A DNA stretch of 64,000 bases, taken from assembly GCA_045542315.1 (NCBI GenBank), contig JAZQKU010000075.1:1-64000 (forward strand), written 5' to 3'. Shown one piece after another: positions 16,677-22,633 of this stretch. The notes under the pieces are model-generated. The model was given only the letters and a program-made list of their open reading frames with translations. It made no database searches and had not been told where the DNA came from. Numbering within the stretch: position 1 is the first letter of the stretch; every line of letters begins with the position of its first letter. Source of the stretch: RGIG5299 sp045542315 (lineage in GTDB: Bacteria > Bacillota > Clostridia > Oscillospirales > RGIG5299). The position numbers were made by a program, and so were the translations under genes.

Positions 16677-16946
16677 CTACGGCTTTTTAGAAAGAAAGCC
16701 GCGAAGCACCTCCTTCATTTTGGGATTTTTCAAAATCGTTTTCAAAAGGGCGGGGTTTGAAACGAGCGACGCTATCTTTTGCTTGTCTGCCTCGCTTAAG
16801 TGAAGATTGAATTGAGGCGCGTCGGTCTGCTTCAAGCGCTCCATCATATCGAAATCGTTTCCGAGGGCCTCTTTGATTATCTCCGAAGCCTCGGAGGCTC
16901 TTTTCGGGTCCTTTTTCACAAGGTCATTAAAAAAATTGTCCGACAT
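16677..16946 (-). CDS. Small hypothetical helical protein
   Basis: 89 residues. ATG at 16946 with AAAGGAGTT 7 bases upstream is a convincing start. It is almost entirely helical, rich in Lys, Asp and Leu, with the pattern LSEADKQKIASLVSNP (about residues 50-65) and KMKEVLRGFL near the end. No known domain recognised. It heads the three-gene minus-strand cluster and is divergent from the phosphoesterase with only 42 bases between them. Confidence 0.65.
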   Translation of the reverse strand: MSDNFFNDLVKKDPKRASEASEIIKEALGNDFDMMERLKQTDAPQFNLHLSEADKQKIASLVSNPALLKTILKNPKMKEVLRGFLSKKP

Positions 16947-16988
16947 AAAAATAACTCCTTTGAAATTTTAAGAAAGGGCGTGAGCAAA

Positions 16989-17438
16989 TTGAAGATTGCC
17001 GTTTTTTCAGACAGTCACGGTCGCACCGCCAAAATGGTCGATGCCGTTTACGATGAAAAGCCCGACGTAATAATCCACCTCGGCGACGTTTTGCGGGATA
17101 CGGAAGCCCTCTCGTTTTTTGAGATACCTATTTACAGAGTATGCGGCAACAACGATTTTTGTACCGTGTCCCGCGAACTTTTTTTGACTTTTTCGGGCAA
17201 AAGGCTCTTTTTCTGCCACGGTCACGGCTATAACGTAAAAAGCTCGCCCGAGGCACTCGTTTCTCTTGCAAAGGGAAAGGGTGCGGACATTCTTCTTTTC
17301 GGACACACTCACGCGCCGCTTTGTGAAAACAGAGGAGATATTTTCGTATTGAATCCCGGCTCTGTGGGTTATAAGGGAAGCTACGGTATCATTGAAATAA
17401 AGGGTAAAGAAATAAAAATCGACGTTAAATTTATTTAG
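16989..17438 (+). CDS. YfcE/MJ0936-type metallophosphoesterase
   Basis: 149 residues from a TTG at 16989, which places M-K-I-A-V-F-S-D-S-H-G at the N-terminus as usual for the family and gives AAAGGG proper spacing; a GTG at 16980 would be too close. Metal ligands are visible in D-S-H-G, H-L-G-D, C-G-N-N-D, C-H-G-H and F-G-H-T-H. Family members hydrolyse phosphodiesters with Mn; the physiological substrate is unknown. The frame is open upstream to 16800 but that part is antisense to the small gene and not conserved-looking. Confidence 0.88.
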   Translation: MKIAVFSDSHGRTAKMVDAVYDEKPDVIIHLGDVLRDTEALSFFEIPIYRVCGNNDFCTVSRELFLTFSGKRLFFCHGHGYNVKSSPEALVSLAKGKGADILLFGHTHAPLCENRGDIFVLNPGSVGYKGSYGIIEIKGKEIKIDVKFI

Positions 17439-17449
17439 GAGGAATAAGC

Positions 17450-17641
17450 ATGGCAAAGGAAAAGAGATTTGAAAAGGTTTACGAGGAGAGCGGATTTACA
17501 ATGGGTAAAACTGTTTTGGTAGATACCGAAACGGGAGTAAATTACCTTTACGTTTCCTCGGGCTACGGCGGCGGACTCACTCCGCTTCTTGATGCAGACG
17601 GCAAGCCGATAATAACGAGGGAGTATAAGCTCAATAAATAA
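17450..17641 (+). CDS. DUF6440 family small protein
   Basis: 63 residues with an AGGAGG ribosome site. The sequence F-E-K-V-Y-E-E-S-G-F and then V-D-T-E-T-G-V-N-Y-L-Y followed by GGGLTPLLDADGKP matches the DUF6440 pattern as I know it: a short beta-rich cytosolic protein of unknown role, common in Bacillota. It follows the phosphoesterase by 11 bases and is the last gene before the AT-rich region. Confidence 0.85.
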   Translation: MAKEKRFEKVYEESGFTMGKTVLVDTETGVNYLYVSSGYGGGLTPLLDADGKPIITREYKLNK

Positions 17642-17666
17642 AAAGAACAGCGAAGTGAGCGGAAAT

Positions 17667-17834
17667 ATGACTTTTGAAGAAGAAAAACAACTTAAAATGT
17701 TGTTGTTGTTAATGCTGGAAAGAAGTTACCAAACGGAATTCGAAAAAGCAGAAAAATTATTCAAACAAGCCATTTTGAATAAATGGCAGATGGGAATAGC
17801 GAAACATATAATAAAAAAATTAAAATGTTTTTAA
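17667..17834 (+). CDS. Possible small leader ORF, 55 residues
   Basis: ATG at 17667, stop at 17832-17834. The product is basic and helical (EEEKQLKMLLLLMLERSY then FEKAEKLFKQAI). It overlaps the next ORF start by 52 bases in another frame. Because the 195-residue gene has no ribosome site, this ORF may provide translational coupling. It could also be the displaced N-terminus of that gene after a frameshift. Confidence 0.35.
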   Translation: MTFEEEKQLKMLLLLMLERSYQTEFEKAEKLFKQAILNKWQMGIAKHIIKKLKCF

Positions 17835-18370
17835 GTTCAAAGACGGCGGTGCAATTTACAGTTAATCAGTTTAAGATACTTGATATCGCTGCAACAGAAA
17901 TAAATAATTTATTTAATATGTTTGAGCTGCAAATAACGCCAGATTTGATCCTTAAAGATAAAATTAGGACCATTCACAATATAGTCGCGGAATTAAATGT
18001 TGACACAAAGACGCTAACACCAGAAGAATATATAGAATTAAAAATGACAAAAGAAGAATTCATCAATTTCAGTGATGAATTTGATGGATGTTTTATAGTA
18101 AAAGAGGAACATCCTTCGGATTTTCCACAACGTTATAGAGTACAAGAAACGTCATTACACAAACACGGATACAGCGTGGCGTCAACAAGCAAGCTTTCCA
18201 ATTACCGCAGACAACAATTATTGAAGCAGATTATTGAAATGGGTAAAGAAGAAAAAGGTTATGTGGTTTGGCAATTACAACAGTATATAAAAGATAATAA
18301 AAATAAAAAGTGCAACGCTATGGCTGTTGCAAAATGGGAAATGGATTTGGAGTTTGTTTTAAAGTTATGA
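17783..18370 (+). CDS. Unknown protein A of a paired module
   Basis: 195 residues; not recognised. Residues 1-100 are helical. Residues 123-192 form a compact domain starting S-L-H-K-H-G-Y-S-V, then an R-x-Q-L-L helix and a terminal A-V-A-K-W-E-M-D-L-E-F. The same domain ends the next protein (residues 266-337), so the two are related by partial duplication or shared domain. Neither candidate start (17783 or 17825) has a ribosome site. The gene is AT-rich relative to the GC-richer operons to the left, which suggests horizontal acquisition. The stop overlaps the next start as ATGA. Confidence 0.6.
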   Translation: MADGNSETYNKKIKMFLSSKTAVQFTVNQFKILDIAATEINNLFNMFELQITPDLILKDKIRTIHNIVAELNVDTKTLTPEEYIELKMTKEEFINFSDEFDGCFIVKEEHPSDFPQRYRVQETSLHKHGYSVASTSKLSNYRRQQLLKQIIEMGKEEKGYVVWQLQQYIKDNKNKKCNAMAVAKWEMDLEFVLKL

Positions 18371-19455
18371 ATGATGTCGAATTGATACCAACAAATCTTG
18401 CTTTTATGGGAGCAATGGATGATTTTTATAATTTGTATTGCGAAATTAAGGTAATATATGAAACACATCGAAAACTTTATATTCGAGAAAATGGAAAAAA
18501 GTGTCCTCTTTTAAGCAAAACGTGGGATGAGTTGTGTTTAAAAGATGTCAGAAAAAGAATAGAACCACTATTAAATAAATATATACACTTGTTTACAAAC
18601 GACTATGATAGGGTTTTTGCTCGTTCGTATGCATTTCAAAATTTTTCTTTTATCAATAGGGATAAAACTTTTAAGAATTTTGATGGTGAGTCTCCTTTTA
18701 TATTAAGCTTTATATCTTTTTCTGATTTTCTAATTGAATTTCAAATTATCATCACAATGTTAAATTATAGAGAAAATTTTTCAAAAAATCCAGAACATTC
18801 CGTTCAAAAGTCTTGGTTACAAATTAATGAAAAAATTAGGACTTTGACAAAAGAAAAAAGATCGGAATGCGAAACATTAAGCAATACAATTCCCGCCTCA
18901 AGTGATATTTTGTATATTTTTGATAAACTCTCGAGTATTTCTTGCTATAAAAAAGATCATCCAATTATATCAGCAAGATATGTTGCGGTTGTTGCAAAAA
19001 CTGCAAAGAAAATATCACTTCCAGTGCATTATTGTGATTATTGTAAAAAATACTTTATTGGTGCAAAAACATTGGCGATATTTGAAAAAAATTTTGGAAA
19101 GTTAATAATAGATAAAAAAGATATAAGCGAAATGGAAACGGAATTCGGATGCTTCAATGCGGAATCCAAATTGCATTCATTGGGTTATAATGTTATCAAA
19201 GGTAGATTGTCCGCAGATGAGCGAGAGCAGCTGTTAATATATTTGTTGGAAAATAGATTAATTACTTATGTGGAATTGTGTTCAACAATAGAACAAAATA
19301 TTAACATATTTAAAAGGTCACATAGCCACAGATTTGCTGTTGAAAAATGGGAAAATGATCTCAAGGCAATAGGAAAATACATTTTAAAGCATCCCGAAAA
19401 GAAGGATTATATAACATTAACTATTCCGTATAAAAAAGATAAAAACAATGAATAA
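18367..19455 (+). CDS. Unknown protein B of a paired module, one CxxC
   Basis: 362 residues from the ATG at 18367, which overlaps the stop of protein A as ATGA. Helical N-terminal region (1-210); then H-Y-C-D-Y-C-K-K-Y-F-I (about residues 221-231), a half zinc-ribbon or treble-clef-like motif; then the shared C-terminal domain (266-337) with K-L-H-S-L-G-Y-N-V, R-E-Q-L-L and F-A-V-E-K-W-E-N-D-L. A Lys-rich tail ends the protein. No catalytic motif, signal or membrane segment is evident. Protein pairs in AT-rich islands next to IS elements are often defence or regulatory modules, but nothing in the sequence identifies one here. Confidence 0.65.
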   Translation: MNDVELIPTNLAFMGAMDDFYNLYCEIKVIYETHRKLYIRENGKKCPLLSKTWDELCLKDVRKRIEPLLNKYIHLFTNDYDRVFARSYAFQNFSFINRDKTFKNFDGESPFILSFISFSDFLIEFQIIITMLNYRENFSKNPEHSVQKSWLQINEKIRTLTKEKRSECETLSNTIPASSDILYIFDKLSSISCYKKDHPIISARYVAVVAKTAKKISLPVHYCDYCKKYFIGAKTLAIFEKNFGKLIIDKKDISEMETEFGCFNAESKLHSLGYNVIKGRLSADEREQLLIYLLENRLITYVELCSTIEQNINIFKRSHSHRFAVEKWENDLKAIGKYILKHPEKKDYITLTIPYKKDKNNE

Positions 19456-19459
19456 AAAT

Positions 19460-19501
19460 TTGACAAAGAGGTTCGGGTGTGGTATAATCTACCACGCCCG
19501 A
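19460..19501 (+). promoter_or_regulatory. Consensus promoter with overlapping palindromic operator
   Basis: TTGACA at 19460-19465, 17-base spacer, TATAAT at 19483-19488. A near-perfect inverted repeat, arms 19473-19484 (TCGGGTGTGGTA) and 19490-19501 (TACCACGCCCGA), is centred on the -10 box. This is the geometry of a repressor operator. It sits 5 bases after the stop of protein B. Confidence 0.75.
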
Positions 19502-19574
19502 TTTTCTTACATCGGTCTGCCGGGGCAGCCGAGTTTCGGGCGACAACGTTCGATGAAGAACCGGGTGAGAAAGA

Positions 19575-19721
19575 ATGGAAAACTATTGTGAAGAGTGTGG
19601 CGCAAGTTTGAAAGGTAGCTTTTATACAGATCCCTGGGAAGATGGCGACAATGATTACGGTTACTATACATGCAGACGTTGCGGTCACAAAAATATCGAC
19701 TGGGATAGCAGCGACGACTGA
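19575..19721 (+). CDS. 48-residue zinc-ribbon protein
   Basis: ATG at 19575, TGA at 19719-19721. Two knuckles, Y-C-E-E-C-G-A and T-C-R-R-C-G-H, are separated by 23 residues that include an acidic D-P-W-E-D-G-D-N-D loop; the tail is WDSSDD. This would fold as one small zinc ribbon and is acidic, suggesting a protein- or nucleic-acid-interacting regulator. The leader between promoter and start (about 85 nt) contains short hairpins such as CTGCCGGGGCAG. Expression is probably controlled by the operator over its promoter. Confidence 0.6.
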   Translation: MENYCEECGASLKGSFYTDPWEDGDNDYGYYTCRRCGHKNIDWDSSDD

Positions 19722-19819
19722 ATACTTTGAAACGCACTCTCTTCGGAGGGCGTGTTTCTTGTCACCGAAAACCACGCGATAGTCGCGTGGTTTAAAGAAG
19801 GTTAACCGATGAAAGAAAT

Positions 19820-19881
19820 CCTCCAAATATGTAATAATAGACTTGACCTGCCAGTCAAAGAATAAAAAACATATTTGGAGG
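19820..19881 (+). promoter_or_regulatory. RBS-sequestering inverted repeat of IS200 tnpA
   Basis: CCTCCAAATATGT (19820-19832) is exactly complementary to ACATATTTGGAGG (19869-19881), which contains the transposase ribosome site. In known IS200 elements a leader hairpin of this kind blocks translation of tnpA; here the same arrangement is directly visible. Confidence 0.8.
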
Positions 19882-19889
19882 ATAAATCT

Positions 19890-20359
19890 ATGAAAAAAGT
19901 GGACATAGACAATAATAGTTTAGCACATACGAGTTGGAATTGCAAGTATCATATAGTGTTTGCGCCAAAATATAGACGAAAAGTTTTTTCGAAGGAAAAC
20001 GAATGGAAATACGAGAAATACTCCGCCAACTTTGCAAATGGAAAGGAGTGGAGATAATTGAAGGAGAAGTGTGTACAGATCACATACATATATTGGTGAG
20101 TATCCCGCCCAAAATGAGCGTTTCGGGGTTTATGGGATATCTCAAAGGGAAAAGCGCATTGCTGATATTTCAGAAATATAGAAATATGAAGTTTGCATAC
20201 CGAAACCGCGAATTTTGGTGTAAGGGATATTACGTAGATACCGTGGGGAAGAATACGAAAGCAATAAAAGAGTATATTGCAGATCAATTGAAGAGAGATC
20301 AGGAGAGTGATCAATTAGCGATGTTTGACCCACGGGACCCATTTATGGGTGGTAAGTAA
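19890..20359 (+). pseudogene. tnpA: IS200 Y1 transposase, frameshifted
   Basis: The ATG at 19890 begins a normal IS200 N-terminus (WNCKYHIVFAPKYRRKVF), but that frame runs into aberrant sequence and stops at 20057. The rest of the protein continues in the next frame from about 20003 to 20359. It contains the HUH motif (D-H-I-H-I-L-V), the MSVSGFMGYLKGKS segment and the catalytic-tyrosine helix G-Y-Y-V-D-T-V-G. Restoring one A in the run at about 19998-20002 (GAAAAACGA instead of GAAAACGA) would rejoin the frames. The copy is either inactive or carries an assembly error in a homopolymer. Confidence 0.85.
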
Positions 20360-20439
20360 CAATTGCATGGCTGGCAGGCCAATCTAAAGCGCACTTGTGC
20401 GCCGCCAGTAGTATTAGGGCTATGCCCGAAAATGAAATA

Positions 20440-20469
20440 CCCCCCGTTATACGCAATGTCATTAAGTTA
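20440..20469 (+). repeat. Left copy of about 30-bp inverted repeat
   Basis: CCCCCCGTTATACG followed by CAATGTCATTAAGTTA. The 17-mer GCAATGTCATTAAGTTA (20453-20469) occurs again, inverted, at 33192-33208, and the preceding C6-GT.ATA.CG block is also shared. The two copies bracket 12.7 kb. Confidence 0.75.
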
Positions 20470-20500
20470 GAGGGTATCTTTGTAAAAGATACCCTCTAAC
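20466..20500. terminator. Strong hairpin, terminator-like
   Basis: A perfect 16-bp stem (20466-20481 and 20485-20500) with a GTA loop is followed by TTTCTTTTGT. It immediately adjoins the inverted repeat. A different 10-bp hairpin occupies the equivalent place near the other copy. Confidence 0.7.
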
Positions 20501-20678
20501 TTTCTTTTGTATTAGAAATGTCTGTTAAGTTAAGAAATTCGCAAAGAAAAAAAGCCACGTATACTCTATTGTAAAGTATCTTTTCAGCGTTTTTCTGTCT
20601 GAAGCTCGATTATTTCTTAATTTTAAGCAACATAAAAGAGCAAGAATTACTCCTTGCTTCATTTTTTATAAAAAATAA

Positions 20679-22001
20679 CTATGCTGCTACGCGATAGGCA
20701 AATCCAACAAAATGCTTGGTTCTTAGATTGCGTTTATCTCTTCTTCCGGGACGTATGGGTTCTGTATATTTTTCAATTTCAATAATCAATTCTTTAAAAT
20801 CTGTTTTTAGTTTTTTATAAAAAAGTCTACACAAATGAACAGCCATCGTGTAATCGACCTTATAATTATAAACGGCATTATCTCGTTTGTGAATTTTTGC
20901 ATTGCTCACTATTCGACTACAATAATTATACATAATTATTGATGAATATATCTCTTGTTTTACTAAATCCTCTTTTTTGCAATGGAAATTAATTAATCCT
21001 ACTACATACTTTACTTCTCGAAAAGACGTCTCTATTCCCCAACGCATATGATAAAGCGCTTTAATCTCTGACATGGAAAATTTACTGCGGGGTAACGAAG
21101 TTATAACGGTTTCATATTCACCGGTATCTAACATAAAGCGAACTACACGAAAACTCATTGCATAGGGAGACCCGAAATCCCAATTTCTCATAACTGTGTT
21201 GGAACTATAGCACTTATTTTTATTGTGGATTTGTATAAATATCCTGTTATGCATTTTATCTTCTTTGGTTTGAGTTGTAGTTAACTCAAAAGAAATGTCT
21301 TTATCAAGTTCTATCATCGGAAGCTTCGAAATATCACGAAAAGCTCCCTTTCCTTGCTTGACTCGCATTAAAAAGTCTACGTTTTCCGTATTAATTAAAT
21401 GAGCAATCAAATTATATCCTTCATAACCGCGATCGGCAATAATTATATTATTCCCTTGAAATGCATTACGCTTTAACATCGTTATCAATGCTTCGTGTTC
21501 GTTAGATTTCGGAACAGGTTGTAGTAATATATCTTTGAAGGTCCTATTTAGTACATCGTATAAGGCATTTAAGTGAGTTTGGTTAAATCCTTTTTCATTT
21601 TTCAGAGTTGTAATAAAGCTTTCTAAATCAGGATTGCGAAAATGATTGATCTTCGACCCATCAACCGCAAAAACTCTATATCCTTTATATTTTTCTCTAT
21701 CGTTACTTAATGAGTTGAATTGCTTTAATATTGTTTCAAAAGCCTGATATTGTATTTTTGAACGTTGCTGCACAAACGCAGATGAGGTGACGTCAATTTT
21801 ATTTGTCTTCCCAAAGTCATACAACTCTTTCTTTAGTGAGCCACCTTCCATCGATATAATAAGCTTAATGACCTTTTCTAATGTCAATTTACGGTTCCGT
21901 GTGAAATCGGTGGTGGGATTTTTAACAAAATCCTGTTTGTTTGCAATTACGAATTCAATTGCCTTTTCTAAATTTTGATGAATGTTTTTTACAATAGACA
22001 T
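20679..22001 (-). CDS. IS4-family transposase
   Basis: 440 residues, full length for the family. The DDE catalytic elements are visible: Asp in F-A-V-D-G-S-K, Asp in I-I-A-D-R-G-Y-E-G-Y, and the Y-(2)-R-(3)-E-(6)-K signature as Y-H-M-R-W-G-I-E-T-S-F-R-E-V-K. The N-terminal DNA-binding region and the C-terminal RPGRRDKRN tail are also typical. No frameshift is seen, so it may be active. I could not identify unambiguous terminal inverted repeats or target duplications. A long inverted repeat at 22119-22218 lies in its presumed leader. Confidence 0.88.
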   Translation of the reverse strand: MSIVKNIHQNLEKAIEFVIANKQDFVKNPTTDFTRNRKLTLEKVIKLIISMEGGSLKKELYDFGKTNKIDVTSSAFVQQRSKIQYQAFETILKQFNSLSNDREKYKGYRVFAVDGSKINHFRNPDLESFITTLKNEKGFNQTHLNALYDVLNRTFKDILLQPVPKSNEHEALITMLKRNAFQGNNIIIADRGYEGYNLIAHLINTENVDFLMRVKQGKGAFRDISKLPMIELDKDISFELTTTQTKEDKMHNRIFIQIHNKNKCYSSNTVMRNWDFGSPYAMSFRVVRFMLDTGEYETVITSLPRSKFSMSEIKALYHMRWGIETSFREVKYVVGLINFHCKKEDLVKQEIYSSIIMYNYCSRIVSNAKIHKRDNAVYNYKVDYTMAVHLCRLFYKKLKTDFKELIIEIEKYTEPIRPGRRDKRNLRTKHFVGFAYRVAA

Positions 22002-22118
22002 TATTTCCTTTCCGTATGCAGGTGCGGTTTAGAACTATAAAAGGGATACTTTAAATATCCGAAAGTTCTGTTCCGGCAGAACCTTTTTTCTTTTATAGTG
22101 GGGGTTTTAACACAAAAA

Positions 22119-22218
22119 CGCCCTTACATACAAAAAACACTTGAAACATTACTGTGATGTAAACGTGTAAATAAATCACATTGTTTACAAGCAAGTGCTT
22201 TTTTAAAATGTAAGAGCG
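22119..22218. repeat. Long nested inverted repeat upstream of the IS4 transposase
   Basis: The outer arm 22119-22143 (CGCCCTTACATAC then AAAAAACACTTG) pairs with 22192-22218 (CAAGTGCTTTTTTAAAATG then TAAGAGCG). Inner arms around 22148-22160 and 22170-22182 (ACTGTGAT / ATCACA) extend the fold. Either strand could form a roughly 100-nt cruciform. Between 22002 and 22118 there is also GTTCTGCCGGAACAGAAC (read on the minus strand), another hairpin. Confidence 0.65.
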
Positions 22219-22372
22219 CAACACCTCAACCATATATCATGGAATTCTTGCCTATTCGATTTTTGTTTTGTACATTATACTCTATTATAGCATTTGATGT
22301 CAAGGAAAAATGTTATTATTATAATCGATTGGATTTTAAATTTACGCTATTTTTCATTTCTGTAAAAATATG

Positions 22373-22401
22373 TTGAATTTAGAAATTTAATGTGGTATAA
22401 T
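22373..22401 (+). promoter_or_regulatory. sigma-A promoter for structured RNA and surface protein
   Basis: TTGAAT at 22373-22378, 17-base spacer, TATAAT at 22396-22401. Predicted start at about 22406-22408 coincides with the first base of a long closing stem. Confidence 0.8.
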
Positions 22402-22407
22402 ATATAT

Positions 22408-22562
22408 GCCAAACCAAATGAATAATTGAAAGCAAGAACTATTTTTATCTTTATAGGGATAACTATAGTTTTTTTGCGTTGTATCCAAAACGAATTTGAT
22501 AAAAATGCAAATTCCCATTGGATATAGCGTAGAGTTGTTCTTGCTTTTTCAGTTGGTTTGGC
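22408..22562 (+). ncRNA. Candidate structured RNA (6S-like or leader RNA)
   Basis: The 5' end GCCAAACCAA (22408-22417) pairs with TTGGTTTGGC (22553-22562). GAAAGCAAGAAC (22428-22439) pairs with GTTCTTGCTTTTTC (22537-22550). Inside are an AACTAT/ATAGTT hairpin (about 22437-22470) and a terminal stem TATCCAA (22482-22488) / TTGGATA (22518-22524) enclosing GAATTTG / CAAATTC (22492-22498, 22508-22514). Together this is a long rod with a central junction, closed by its own ends and begun at the promoter start. The architecture recalls 6S RNA, but a riboswitch-like leader is equally possible. No known consensus was recognised. Confidence 0.6.
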
Positions 22563-22618
22563 GACTATCGGAGTTTGCATTTTAATGCGGCTGCTTCGGT
22601 AGTCGCATTTTTTATTTT
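22561..22618 (+). terminator. Intrinsic terminator ending the structured RNA
   Basis: GCGACTATCG (22561-22570) pairs with CGGTAGTCGC (22597-22606) around an inner GCATT / AATGC hairpin and is followed by TTTTTTATTTTTT. It precedes the ribosome site TTGGAGG by about 15 bases, so it can either end a stand-alone RNA or attenuate the downstream gene. Confidence 0.8.
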
Positions 22619-22633
22619 TTGGAGGAAAAATAA

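Larger units (their letters stand above)
19760..20452 (+). mobile_element. IS200/IS605-family element (IS200 type, tnpA only)
   Basis: A Y1 transposase reading frame is flanked by the subterminal hairpins typical of IS200: left AAACCACGCGA / TCGCGTGGTTT at 19769-19793; right GCGCAC-TT-GTGCGC at 20389-20402 inside an outer CTGGC / GCCAG stem, then GGGC-TAT-GCCC at 20417-20427. No TnpB is present. Such elements move as single strands without terminal inverted repeats or target duplications. The boundaries are approximate. Confidence 0.8.

Noticed and set aside
22408..22562. Cyclic-di-GMP riboswitch in front of the adhesin
   Set aside because: Adhesins are often controlled this way, but the conserved GEMM core and its tetraloop-receptor bases are absent.
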